Assembly (NCBI GenBank): GCA_949373145.1
Contig: CASICI010000039.1
Coordinates: forward strand, 1-48,919
Source of the DNA: an uncultured Phycisphaerales bacterium
Lineage (GTDB): Bacteria; Planctomycetota; Phycisphaerae; Phycisphaerales; SM1A02
DNA: 48,919 bases
Reading direction: 5' to 3'
The notes below the pieces were generated by a model. That model was not told where the DNA came from. It saw only the letters and a list, made by a program, of their open reading frames with translations, and did no database searches. The stretch's first letter is position 1, and each line of letters begins with the position of its first letter. Positions 8,285-17,131 of the stretch are shown here, one piece after another. Position numbers and translations under genes: made by a program.

Positions 8285-9463
8285 TTAGATCGTGGTTTTC
8301 AGAGCTTCCGGAATAGGTCGGGTCAGGCATCGCCAGGCGGGGAGGAGCGCCCCTGCGATCCCGAGAAGAAGGCCTGCCAGAAGTCCTCCCGCGAGCACGC
8401 CGGCGTCGATGTGCAGTCCGAACACGCCCATCGAAAAGCGGATGGCTGTGCCGTCGAGAAGCAACAGGGCGATGAAACAGGCCAGCAAGGCGCCCACCGC
8501 ACTGGCAAGAATCGATTCCTGAAGCAGACTCACGGTGATCGCGAAACGGCTGTATCCCAGGGTCTGGAGTGTTCCCATCTCACGAATGCGACCGACGAAG
8601 GTCGCGTAGTTCGAGTTGAGCCCTCCGATCACCGCGCCGATTCCGACGAGCACGGCAGTCAGAAGGACCATGGTTCTGATCGGAGCATAGAACGCCGACA
8701 ATGACGCGAAGTAGTCGACCTCCTCGATCGCCACCAGCTCAAGGTCGAGTCTTCGACTGGCGAACGCTGCGAGTTCGGGCGGGGTCGCACCGTCCCGGGT
8801 CGCGATCACGCAGGAGACGGCGTCTCGTTGCGAGAGCACTTGAAGATCCGTGAGTGGGTACCAGATCTCACCTTCGATGACACCACCCGAACCCGTGAGG
8901 ATGCCCACGATCGTGATGTCGCGACCGTCGATCCAGATCGTTTGATCGATGGCCGTCTTCGCAGGCTCGAAGCCCAGTGCTCTGGCGGCGAGCCTTCCAA
9001 GGATGGCTTCGTCTCGTCCGGCCTCTCCGACGCGGCCCGATTCCAGCATCGCTTCATCATGGACCAGCCAGGCGTTGTGCGTGATGCCGCGGATGAGCAT
9101 CAGTTCGCCCTCGCCCCGTTCATCGGTCGCTTCGTCCAGAGAGACCGGCATGGCGAGATGGATCTCCGGTGAGATTCCATCGACCCCCGCATGATTCAGG
9201 ATTCCATCGAGGCTGGCCCCGAGAATTCCCGCGGTGCGCATGGGGATCTCGCTTCGTTCGAGACTCTCCTCCGAGCCGACGCCGAGCAGGATGGTGTTGT
9301 TTTCGTCGCCACTGGAGACCAGCGCCTTGCGCATTCCGGTGACGAATCCGCCTGCCGCAAGGACCAGCAACACCACGAGCATGCTGCCACCGATGGTCAG
9401 GATCATTCGGGCCGGGGTTCTTCCAAGATTGCGTGTCGCGTAACTGAGTGGGAGCAGCTTCAT
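8285..9463 (-). CDS. ABC transporter permease, FtsX/MacB type (second of two)
   Basis: Membrane subunit of an ABC transporter that acts on periplasmic or outer-leaflet substrates. 392 residues from the ATG at 9463; an upstream in-frame ATG (9484) would overlap the previous gene. One transmembrane segment near residues 18-38 is followed by a roughly 220-residue periplasmic domain and three C-terminal segments, the FtsX layout. The N-terminal YATRNLGRTPARMILTIGG is a typical start for this family. Its partner is the permease at 9466-10626, two bases upstream, so the pair probably forms a heterodimer with the ATPase at 10623-11312. Confidence 0.85.
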   Translation of the reverse strand: MKLLPLSYATRNLGRTPARMILTIGGSMLVVLLVLAAGGFVTGMRKALVSSGDENNTILLGVGSEESLERSEIPMRTAGILGASLDGILNHAGVDGISPEIHLAMPVSLDEATDERGEGELMLIRGITHNAWLVHDEAMLESGRVGEAGRDEAILGRLAARALGFEPAKTAIDQTIWIDGRDITIVGILTGSGGVIEGEIWYPLTDLQVLSQRDAVSCVIATRDGATPPELAAFASRRLDLELVAIEEVDYFASLSAFYAPIRTMVLLTAVLVGIGAVIGGLNSNYATFVGRIREMGTLQTLGYSRFAITVSLLQESILASAVGALLACFIALLLLDGTAIRFSMGVFGLHIDAGVLAGGLLAGLLLGIAGALLPAWRCLTRPIPEALKTTI

Positions 9464-9465
9464 GA

Positions 9466-10626
9466 TCACACCGCCCTGAAACATTGTGAGATTTCAAGAC
9501 GAGACACACGCCAGGCCGGGACGATGCCTGCGAGCACGCCCAGTGCGAGTGCGATGGTGATGCCGATCACCAGGATGATGGGGTCGGAGGAGATCTCGAC
9601 GTTCAATCCCTCCATGGTCATGCTGTAGCGGCCGACTCGTGCGACCACCCATGCGGCAAGCACCCCGATCGCGCCTCCAGTGAGACCGAGAATGGCACCT
9701 TCTATGACGACCATCATGCCGATGAGCCCTCCGGTGAATCCGAGGGTCTGCAGAACGGCATGGTCACGGATTCGATCCCGCATCGCGATGATGATGGCAT
9801 TCGCCACCAGTGCGAACACGGTGAAGAGTGCACCCCATCCGAGCCACGAGGCGAATCCCACCAGTTCGATGATGTCCTTCGCCGCCTGACCCACGAACGC
9901 CTTCTCGGATCTGGTCGACGTCGGAAACTCATCGTGTTCGAAGGCCTCGTCGATCTGACTTGCAATGACGTCCAGAGTCATGGGGTCCTTCACCTTGACG
10001 CTGAATTGCGTCACGGTTCCACCGGTTCCGCCACGTTTGATGCTTTCCTGAAGAAAGGGGAGTCTGACGTACGCGACGTTTCGATCCTGCGGTGCTTCTG
10101 ATTTGAGAATGCCCGAGACGAAGACGGTGATGCCGGCCGCGGAGAAACTGTCGCCCACCGAGAGGCCTCTTCTGACGGCGAGGGCTTCGCCCACGATCGC
10201 GGCGTCTCCTCGCCGACCCCACTCGGTCGTGCTTCCTTCATCGATCGTCCAGCCCGGTTCAAGCACCTTTTCCAGGTCGCCGTCCGGAATGCCCCGGTAG
10301 GTGACGACGTCGAGCGATGCGCGGCAGTTGTTCACGAGAATCTGCACCGGGACGACATTGGCGACGCCTTCGATGCGTTCGATCCGATCCGAGTAGAACT
10401 CCGGGAGATTGCTCGTGAACGGGCAGTAGCGATTCTCCCGGTAGACCACCAGCGTGGCATCTTCCGCGGTCGCGGTGGTCGCCGCGGTGACTCCGTTTCG
10501 CATCGACTCCACGAAGCTGAAGAGAAACATCGCGATCGCGATGCCACCGATGGTCAGGCAGGTTCGAATCGGGCTGCGAATGATCTGCTTGAGGACGAAG
10601 GGCAGGGTTCTCAGAATCCTTTTCAC
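9466..10626 (-). CDS. ABC transporter permease, FtsX/MacB type (first of two)
   Basis: 386 residues with an N-terminal transmembrane helix (CLTIGGIAIAMFLFSFVES), a large extracytoplasmic domain, and three C-terminal helices, as in FtsX and MacB-type permeases. Translation starts at a GTG that overlaps the stop of the ATPase gene (GTGA), so the two are tightly coupled. Together with the second permease and the HlyD adaptor it resembles a MacAB or DevBCA arrangement in which nucleotide-binding and permease parts are separate proteins. The substrate is not shown by this sequence. Confidence 0.85.
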   Translation of the reverse strand: MKRILRTLPFVLKQIIRSPIRTCLTIGGIAIAMFLFSFVESMRNGVTAATTATAEDATLVVYRENRYCPFTSNLPEFYSDRIERIEGVANVVPVQILVNNCRASLDVVTYRGIPDGDLEKVLEPGWTIDEGSTTEWGRRGDAAIVGEALAVRRGLSVGDSFSAAGITVFVSGILKSEAPQDRNVAYVRLPFLQESIKRGGTGGTVTQFSVKVKDPMTLDVIASQIDEAFEHDEFPTSTRSEKAFVGQAAKDIIELVGFASWLGWGALFTVFALVANAIIIAMRDRIRDHAVLQTLGFTGGLIGMMVVIEGAILGLTGGAIGVLAAWVVARVGRYSMTMEGLNVEISSDPIILVIGITIALALGVLAGIVPAWRVSRLEISQCFRAV

Positions 10627-11312
10627 GAGAGCACCTCTTTCTGTTCGATCAGTCGTCCCTTCTCGAGATGAAGCAGCACGTCCGCGTATTCGGCGGTCTT
10701 CGCGTCATGGGTGACCATCACGATCGTCCGCCCCTGTTCCTTGTTCAGTCTGGTGAGAAGTTCCATCACCGCGGTGGCTGATTCCCGGTCGAGGTCTCCG
10801 GTCGGTTCGTCGGCAAGCAGCAGGGTCGGCTCCGTGACGATCGCTCGGGCGATCGCCACGCGTTGTTCCTGACCGCCCGAAAGCTGCCGAGGGTAGTGCG
10901 CGTGTCGATCCGCGATTCCCACCACGTCCAGGGCCGCCGAGACACGACGGTGTCTTTCTTCGGCGGAGATGGGGTGCAGAAGGAGAGGAAGCTCGATGTT
11001 CTCGTACGCCGTGAGCACCGGAACGAGGTTGTAGAGCTGGAACACGTATCCGACATGCTCCGAGCGCCAGTCGGCGAGCTTGTTCCTCGAGAGGTCCCCG
11101 AGTGAAAGACCATCGACCTCGAGTTCACCGGACGTCGGACGATCGATTCCGGCCAGAAGATTCAGAAGCGTCGTCTTGCCTGATCCCGAGGGACCCATCA
11201 GAGCGACGAAGCCGCCGGCTTCGATCTCAAGGTCCAGTTCATCGAGAGGTCTGATCTCCTCGACCCCACGGTTGTAGATTCGACTCAGTCGTCTGCACTG
11301 TATCAATGACAT
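10623..11312 (-). CDS. ABC transporter ATP-binding protein, MacB/LolD type
   Basis: 229-residue ATPase. Walker A GPSGSGKT (residues 40-47), Q-loop FQLYNLVP, signature LSGGQEQR, Walker [13 protein letters not shown] and the switch histidine in VMVTHD are all present, so it should be active. The LYNLVP and ADEPTGDLD features are typical of the MacB/LolD/FtsE group that partners FtsX-type permeases. The start follows the HlyD stop with no gap (TGA ATG) and its stop overlaps the first permease. Confidence 0.92.
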   Translation of the reverse strand: MSLIQCRRLSRIYNRGVEEIRPLDELDLEIEAGGFVALMGPSGSGKTTLLNLLAGIDRPTSGELEVDGLSLGDLSRNKLADWRSEHVGYVFQLYNLVPVLTAYENIELPLLLHPISAEERHRRVSAALDVVGIADRHAHYPRQLSGGQEQRVAIARAIVTEPTLLLADEPTGDLDRESATAVMELLTRLNKEQGRTIVMVTHDAKTAEYADVLLHLEKGRLIEQKEVLS

Positions 11313-12863
11313 TCAGGCATCTCCTTCGTTGATCTGCACCGGGGTTCCCGGGGAAAGTCCGTCGCCGTCGAGAATCACCTTCGCTCCCGGGAGCACTCCT
11401 GTGATCACCTCGAGCCAGTCTCCGTTTCGTCCTTCGCCGAGAATGATCGGTTGGAGTTCGGCTCGTCCACGTCCGCCATCAAGCTGGCCGACGGTCCAGA
11501 GTCTCGGTTCGCCCTCAAGATCGATGATCGCTGATTCAGGAACGAAGACCCGCTGCACCGTCGCCGCCATCTCCATGCCCTCGCCACTGCTGCGACCCGG
11601 CAGGATCCTGACGCGTGCGAGCATCTCCGGTTTCAGAAGCGGAGAGGGATCGATGATTCTTACCTTCGCTTCGACGGTGTTCTTTTGAATGTCAGCCTTG
11701 TGGAGAAACCGTGTGATCTCGCCTTGAAAGACCTGGTCGGGGAGGAGATCCACCACGATCTCCGCCCTCTGGCCCACCCCGACTCGTGACGCATCGGAAA
11801 GGGGGATGTCCGCCCGCACCTGGAGTTTCTTCGGATCGTAGACGTGGAGGACGTGCGCGCCATGCACCCCGTTTCCGAAGTTGATGGTCGATCCCGGCGA
11901 GGTCAGTCGTTCGATGACGATGCCGTCGACCGGCGAGGTCACCTCGCACCGCGCGAGTGCGAGTCTCGCTCGCTCCAGACTGGCTTCCGCCAGGGCCATC
12001 GCGGCCTTGCTTCGTTCAAGACTGGCCGAGGCCGTTTCCGCTTCGAGGGTTTCATGAATCAGAAGCTCGCCACTTTCGAGCGCGGCTTCGAGTTCCGCTT
12101 CGGTCGCATCGAGTTGTGCGCTCTTCGCCATCTCCCGGTTGTGCAGTCCATCGACCTCCGCCTGGGCGGCCTCGGCCTTCAGCCTCAGTCTCACCACCAC
12201 GGCTTCGGCGACCGCGCCTCCCTCGACCAGTGATTCCTTTCTGGCGATCTCATCGAGCAGTTGATCCCGGGCTGCTTTCGAGGCTCGAATCAACGATGAG
12301 AATTCCTGAAGCTCCGCGACGGTCCGGTCGTTTTCGGCCCGTGCCATCGCGGTTCGTCGCTTCGATTTGATGAGCGTCTTCAGTTCCAGTCTTGCCGCGG
12401 TTTCGGCGGCTTTTTCAGCTTGAAACGCCGAGCGTGCCAGAATCAGTTCGGCTTGTGCCTGGGATACCGCGATGCGTGCTTCATCGTCCACCATGCGAGC
12501 CACGATCTGGCCCTTCATGATGTGGTCGCCCTCCAGGGCGAGCAGCTCCTTCATGATGCCTTCTTCAAGAGCGGCGACGTATGTCGCGAATGGATCCGGC
12601 TCGACCCATCCCGGTGCCTGGATCGCGGAGGTCGGCATCTGCTGGTCGCGCACCGTGGTCTCCACCGGTCGGACCGCGGTCGAGATCACGGTCACGCCCC
12701 GTGCCGGCACGATGGCGTTCCATCCCGTGATGAGCAGCACCATCACCGCGGCGGCGATGATCGCCATCGGCAGGCCGAAGCGCGTGAACCATCTCACCGG
12801 TGGTCGTGGAATGTTTCGGGCCTCATCGGACGCGATCTCGGTCAGTGTGGGTTTCTTCATCAT
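11313..12863 (-). CDS. HlyD-family periplasmic adaptor (membrane fusion protein)
   Basis: 516 residues. One transmembrane helix near residues 29-48 (LPMAIIAAAVMVLLITGW), then a lipoyl-type segment (PGWVEPDPF, IVARMVDDEARIAVS), a long Ala/Glu-rich coiled-coil hairpin (about 125-320), the second lipoyl half with the family motif TSPVDGIVIERL, and beta-barrel and membrane-proximal domains. The hairpin is long, which fits contact with a TolC-type channel. It starts ATGATG, overlapping the stop of the TolC-like gene in a different frame, and directly precedes the ATPase gene. It should link the ABC transporter to the outer-membrane factor. Confidence 0.88.
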   Translation of the reverse strand: MMKKPTLTEIASDEARNIPRPPVRWFTRFGLPMAIIAAAVMVLLITGWNAIVPARGVTVISTAVRPVETTVRDQQMPTSAIQAPGWVEPDPFATYVAALEEGIMKELLALEGDHIMKGQIVARMVDDEARIAVSQAQAELILARSAFQAEKAAETAARLELKTLIKSKRRTAMARAENDRTVAELQEFSSLIRASKAARDQLLDEIARKESLVEGGAVAEAVVVRLRLKAEAAQAEVDGLHNREMAKSAQLDATEAELEAALESGELLIHETLEAETASASLERSKAAMALAEASLERARLALARCEVTSPVDGIVIERLTSPGSTINFGNGVHGAHVLHVYDPKKLQVRADIPLSDASRVGVGQRAEIVVDLLPDQVFQGEITRFLHKADIQKNTVEAKVRIIDPSPLLKPEMLARVRILPGRSSGEGMEMAATVQRVFVPESAIIDLEGEPRLWTVGQLDGGRGRAELQPIILGEGRNGDWLEVITGVLPGAKVILDGDGLSPGTPVQINEGDA

Positions 12864-14277
12864 GAGTTCTTCTCCACCTGCACGTCAGGTGTCTCGAGGG
12901 GAAGTTCGAAGGAGCCGCCGACGGCGTTCTCCAGTTTGATCCAGGCGATGATCCGCATCGAGGCGCTCCGCGAGCAGGCGTCGTTCGAGGGAGATCAGTC
13001 TGCGCTGCGTCAGCAGCAGTTCGGTGGCATTCGACCGCGCCCGCCTTGAACGCGCTTTCCGACCGGCTGAACCACCGTTCGGGCCGCGCCGACCAGTCCG
13101 ATGTCGTACGCTTCAACCTGCTCCCTGGCTTGAAGCCACTGGTTGAGAGCGAGCCGGACTTCTTCGATGACATTTTCCACCACGATCACCGAAGCCAGAT
13201 GGGCGGCTTCGAGACGTGCGGCGGCTTTGGCAATGCGCGCATAGCCGTCATCGAGAATGGGTACCGTGATCATGGCCCCGGGTTGAGTGCTTCGCGATTT
13301 CCGAAGTTTCGTTTCCAGCCGAGACCGACGGTGACTTCCGGGATCCGACTCAGTCCAGCAAGCCGCGCTTCGGCTTCCGCGGAATCGATTCGTCTCTGGG
13401 ATGCTGCGATGTCCAGGCGAACTGTCAAGGCCCGTTCGATCGTTTCATCTTCCTCTGGGATGGTCTTGATCTGCGCGTCTTCCAGTGCGCCGTTCAGCAC
13501 CCATTCCGTGTTCTGATCGGGCCAGCCCATCAGTCGGAGCAGTTCGAACTTTCGATTGCGAAGCTCTCGAATCGCATCCGTCCGGTCCGCTTCGGCGCTG
13601 CGGTGATCGATCAGTGCACGATCGACATCGACTGGTGGGAGTTCTCCGACCCGGGCAAGAGCATTGACCAGATCAAAGGTCGCGGAGGTGGTCTGGATGT
13701 AGTCGGTTTCGATGTTGATCAGGTCACGCGCGGCAAGGGCCCGTGCAAACGCCGTTCGAACTTCCGTGGCGCGATCAACCGTACGTTGTGCTGCGGCGAG
13801 AATGGTGGCCGCGAGTCGTTCGTCTTGAAGGTCGATCTGGTCATCCATCGTCCAGAGCCAGCTCAGTTGTTGCATCAACTCGATCATCGCTGGTGCGCCG
13901 CCACCACCATCCATGGGTGCTCCGACGGCAAAGCCGATCACTGGATTCGGGGGAAGGGAGGCCTGTGCGAGATCGGCTCTCACTTCGGCGACTTTGACCA
14001 ACTCAAGCCTCAGGCCAGGGTCGTTCTGAAGGGTGACCGTGATCGCGGTCTCGATCGTGAGTGCATCAATGCCGTTCCAGGCATCGCTGGGCGTGTCGTA
14101 GCTCTGTTTCCAGGCCTCTTCCAGCTGGAGATCACTTCCGGTTCGTCCGTCGGTGAGTCGTGCGGTCTGGTTTCGGTCTGGAAGAGGGTCCGCACTGATG
14201 CATCCCACCAGGGTGATGGTGGCGAGCAAGGCGCTACCTGAGGCGAGATGCCCGGAGGCATTCTTGATGAAGGTCAT
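12860..14277 (-). pseudogene. TolC/CzcC-like outer-membrane efflux factor, broken by four frame changes
   Basis: The ATG at 14277 has AAGGA 7 bases upstream and begins a lipoprotein leader (ITLVGC). The first 335 residues are intact and CzcC/CusC-like: ALTIETAITVTLQNDPGLRL and ASLPPNPVIGFAVGAP. Homology then continues across frames: ending at NPGP, resuming at MITVPILDDG (13273), switching to RSESAFKAG (about 13070), to RSNATELLLTQRR (13037), and to MRIIAWIKLENAVGG (12958), reaching a TGA that overlaps the adaptor start. One junction is a GGGG run lacking a base; the other three each look like one extra base. All the expected TolC C-terminal parts are present, so sequencing indels are more likely than decay, but a true pseudogene cannot be excluded. 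Confidence 0.75.
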
Positions 14278-14362
14278 ATGGGTTCCTTGATCTGATTCAA
14301 TCGATGAGACAGACCACGTCGACGTTCTTCGCCGGCGTGGGTGTGCATGCAATCGATGGTGT

Positions 14363-14779
14363 TCAGACCAGGAGCTGGCAGTGCAGCGCCACGAGGTCCG
14401 CAGGGGGCGGATCAGGTGGGATCTTCTGTGTGTTCAGAAGATCTCCGTTGGCGGGGTGGAGCCAGGTGGATTTGATCGCTTCGATGGACGGGATCTCCCG
14501 GCCGATCTCATCGATCTGAAAGTCATGAGTACTGGGTGCCTCGGGAGAGACCTTGATGCAGCAATCGGTGCAGGGTCCATCTTCCAGAGGCGCATTCTGG
14601 TTCTGGTCGGAGGTTTTCGAGCAGCTGCTCTGGCTGCAGCAGCTGAACGTCACAGGGGCCCCGTCGACACTCGGACCGGCCGCCATCACCGCGGCAGCTT
14701 TCAGCGTGCAGCAGCAGAATGGAATCCAGCAGGCGATCAGCAGCGCGCAGATTCGATGTGTGAGGCTGGTCCGGTTCAT
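14363..14779 (-). CDS. Cysteine-rich exported protein, first gene of the efflux operon
   Basis: 138 residues; ATG at 14779 with AAGGA 7 bases upstream. A signal-like hydrophobic stretch (ICALLIACWIPFCCCTLKAAAVMAAG) holds three adjacent Cys, then the mature part has CCSQSSC and CTDCC clusters before a Pro-rich end. Short Cys-rich proteins of this kind are found before metal-efflux operons; I recognise the type but not a named family. It is followed by the CzcC/TolC-like gene 85 bases on. A role in metal binding or sensing in the periplasm is inferred from composition and position only. Confidence 0.6.
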   Translation of the reverse strand: MNRTSLTHRICALLIACWIPFCCCTLKAAAVMAAGPSVDGAPVTFSCCSQSSCSKTSDQNQNAPLEDGPCTDCCIKVSPEAPSTHDFQIDEIGREIPSIEAIKSTWLHPANGDLLNTQKIPPDPPPADLVALHCQLLV

Positions 14780-14789
14780 GACAGTCCTT

Positions 14790-14808
14790 ATGTCGAACGA
14801 ATCGACAT
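14790..14808. promoter_or_regulatory. Inverted repeat before the efflux operon (candidate operator)
   Basis: ATGTCGA and TCGACAT are perfect 7-base arms around a 5-base spacer (14790-14808). It lies 11 bases upstream of the first gene's start and abuts its ribosome binding site, within the 114-base divergent gap to the symporter gene. A second short palindrome, CTTCT-TT-AGAAG, follows at 14810-14821. It may be a repressor site or an mRNA hairpin. Confidence 0.45.
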
Positions 14809-14893
14809 CCTTCTTTAGAAGACGATATCACCTGAACATGCAGGAGCAAATCGACGCCGAGGTTATTCGGACGAAACCGATTAGACTGGTGGC

Positions 14894-17131
14894 ATGACGA
14901 TGTCGGTACTCGACTGGGTAATCCTTCTTGGCTTTGTGGCAGCGCTGCTTTTTGCGGTTCAGCGCACGCGCCGCCATGCGTCGAGCGTTTCCGGTTTTCT
15001 CGCGGCCAATCGCTGTGCCGGTCGCTATCTGATCGCCGTCGCCTTTGGAATGGCGCAGCTCGGTGTGATCTCCCTGGTCTGGTACTGGCAGCAGAACTAC
15101 GACGTCGCCTACACCTCGATCTGGTGGGGACTGATGGAAGGTCCCGCGATGATCATCATCGCGCTCTCGGGCTGGGTGATCTACCGCTATCGCCAGACTC
15201 GTGCGATGACGCTCGCCCAGTTCTTCGAGATGCGCTACAGCCGGAAGTTCCGCGTGTTCGCCGGTCTGGTCGCGTTCGTCTCCGGAATCATCAATTACGG
15301 AATCTTTCCTGCGGTCGCGGCGCGTTTCTTCATCGCCCTGCTGGGGCTTCCCTCCGAAATCGTGATCGCGGGACTGTCGCTCGACGTCTTTCCGTTGTTC
15401 ATGGCGTGCATGCTCGGAATGGCGCTCTTCTTCGTCTTCGCCGGCGGTCAGGTGGCGGTCATCGTCACCGACTTTCTGCAGGGGTCCTTCGCCAACGTCG
15501 TCTTCCTCGCGGTCATCGCCTATCTCCTCTGGTTGATTCCCTGGAGCACGTTCTCCGAGACGCTGCTGGCCGCGCCTCCCGGAAAGTCCCTCGTCGATCC
15601 GATGGATCTCGGTCGCGAGGAGAACTTCAACATCTGGTACTGGGTGATCAGCGTGGTCGTCCTCTTCTACGGGATGCTCGGATGGCAGGGGGACAGTGGC
15701 TATCGTGCCGCCGCGATCGACGCACATGAAGCCAAGATGGCGAACATCCTCAACGGCTGGCGTTTTCGAGTGCTGATGCTGATCACGCTCGTGCTCCCGA
15801 TCGCGATTCGCGTGGTGATGACCGACCCTGCCTACGCCGCTCAGGCGGAACAGGTTCTCGCAGTCACATCGGCGCAGGCGACCGACGCGCTCGCCTCGGA
15901 GATTCGGACACCGGTGGCGACCGCGCTGCTTCTGCCCCAGGGACTGCTCGGTCTCTTCGCCGCCGCGCTTCTCGGTGCCTTCATCTCGACCAACGACACC
16001 TATCTCCATTCGTGGGGCTCGATCTTCATTCAGGACGTGGTGCTTCCATTCCGCAAGAAGCCGCTCTCGCAACGGGCGCATCTGCTTCTCTTGAAGGCCT
16101 CGATCTTCGGCGTCGCCGTCTTCGCCTTCATCTTCAGCATGCTCTACGAGCCGAATCAATACATCGCGATGTTCCTCGCGCTGACCGGCGCGGTCTTCAT
16201 CGGCGGTGCCGGCAGCGCGATCATCGGCGGCCTCTACTGGAAGCACGGCACGACCGGTGCCGCCTGGGCGGCGATGATCGCCGGCATGACGCTCTCCGGT
16301 GGTGGCATCGTGCTCAAGCAACTTGATCCGCTGGTGGTGCATCCCGGTCCGGTGCTGACCGTCACCGTCGACGACACCACGCATCGAATCGGCCTGCCGT
16401 TGGAAGAAGACCTCTGGCGTCCGGCGGAAGGTGATCCACTCGCGCTTCGCGTGAAGCTGCTTGAAGCCGGTGACGGAGACACGCCCGCCGAAGCGGCCAT
16501 CGCCGGTCCCTGGGGGGGCGATGGTGCGTATGTCACCTCCAATGCCGGTCCTGCCCTGTTCGGCACGGACGCACGGCCCTTCGAGATGACGCTCTCCGAG
16601 TCCTCGTCATACGGCTCGGTGCTTTCGGTCTTCGCCTACGTGCGCAACGAGGTCACCGGACAGGTGATGATGTTCTGGTCGATTCTGGTCTCGGTCTCGC
16701 TCTATGTATCGATCTCGCTGATCGCCATGCTTCGTGGTCGTCCCCCCCATGACATGGATGCACTGCTTCATCGTGGTATTCATGCCTCCGAGGAGGATGG
16801 CGTGGTTGCGGTCACCCGAGGCAGTTGGTTGGAACGACTCGGCTTCGATCGTCGCATGACCGGCTGGGACAAGTTCATCACCGCCATCACTCTCATCTGG
16901 CCCGTGGTCTTCACGTTGATCTTCATCGGTGTGACCCTCTACGCCTACCGATACGGCCTCAGCGCCGAGTGGTGGCTCGGGTACTGGCACTGGTGGACGT
17001 GGTTCGCCTTCGTGGTCGCCGCCATCGTCACCATCTGGTTCGTGATCGGTGGTGCCCGCGATCTTCGTCGCATGTTCAAGCGTCTTGAAGCCTACGTTCC
17101 CGACGAAGACGATGACGGGCGCGTCACATGA
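14894..17131 (+). CDS. Sodium:solute symporter (SSS family) with a large soluble insertion
   Basis: 745 residues with about 14 hydrophobic segments. The N-terminal LDWVILLGFVAALLFAVQRTRR and FLAANRCAGRYLIAVAFGMAQLG are typical of SSS sugar and organic-solute transporters, which use the sodium gradient. A stretch of about 110 residues (roughly 475-585) between late membrane segments is polar and strand-like, unusual for the family and probably exposed. The stop overlaps the beta-mannosidase start by four bases (ATGA), so the likely cargo is a mannose-containing oligosaccharide; that is an inference from context. Start could be 14894 or 14900. Confidence 0.87.
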   Translation: MTMSVLDWVILLGFVAALLFAVQRTRRHASSVSGFLAANRCAGRYLIAVAFGMAQLGVISLVWYWQQNYDVAYTSIWWGLMEGPAMIIIALSGWVIYRYRQTRAMTLAQFFEMRYSRKFRVFAGLVAFVSGIINYGIFPAVAARFFIALLGLPSEIVIAGLSLDVFPLFMACMLGMALFFVFAGGQVAVIVTDFLQGSFANVVFLAVIAYLLWLIPWSTFSETLLAAPPGKSLVDPMDLGREENFNIWYWVISVVVLFYGMLGWQGDSGYRAAAIDAHEAKMANILNGWRFRVLMLITLVLPIAIRVVMTDPAYAAQAEQVLAVTSAQATDALASEIRTPVATALLLPQGLLGLFAAALLGAFISTNDTYLHSWGSIFIQDVVLPFRKKPLSQRAHLLLLKASIFGVAVFAFIFSMLYEPNQYIAMFLALTGAVFIGGAGSAIIGGLYWKHGTTGAAWAAMIAGMTLSGGGIVLKQLDPLVVHPGPVLTVTVDDTTHRIGLPLEEDLWRPAEGDPLALRVKLLEAGDGDTPAEAAIAGPWGGDGAYVTSNAGPALFGTDARPFEMTLSESSSYGSVLSVFAYVRNEVTGQVMMFWSILVSVSLYVSISLIAMLRGRPPHDMDALLHRGIHASEEDGVVAVTRGSWLERLGFDRRMTGWDKFITAITLIWPVVFTLIFIGVTLYAYRYGLSAEWWLGYWHWWTWFAFVVAAIVTIWFVIGGARDLRRMFKRLEAYVPDEDDDGRVT

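Noticed and set aside
14828-16384. 518-residue frame on the minus strand
   Set aside because: Antisense to the symporter gene, extremely charged and low complexity, no domain features.
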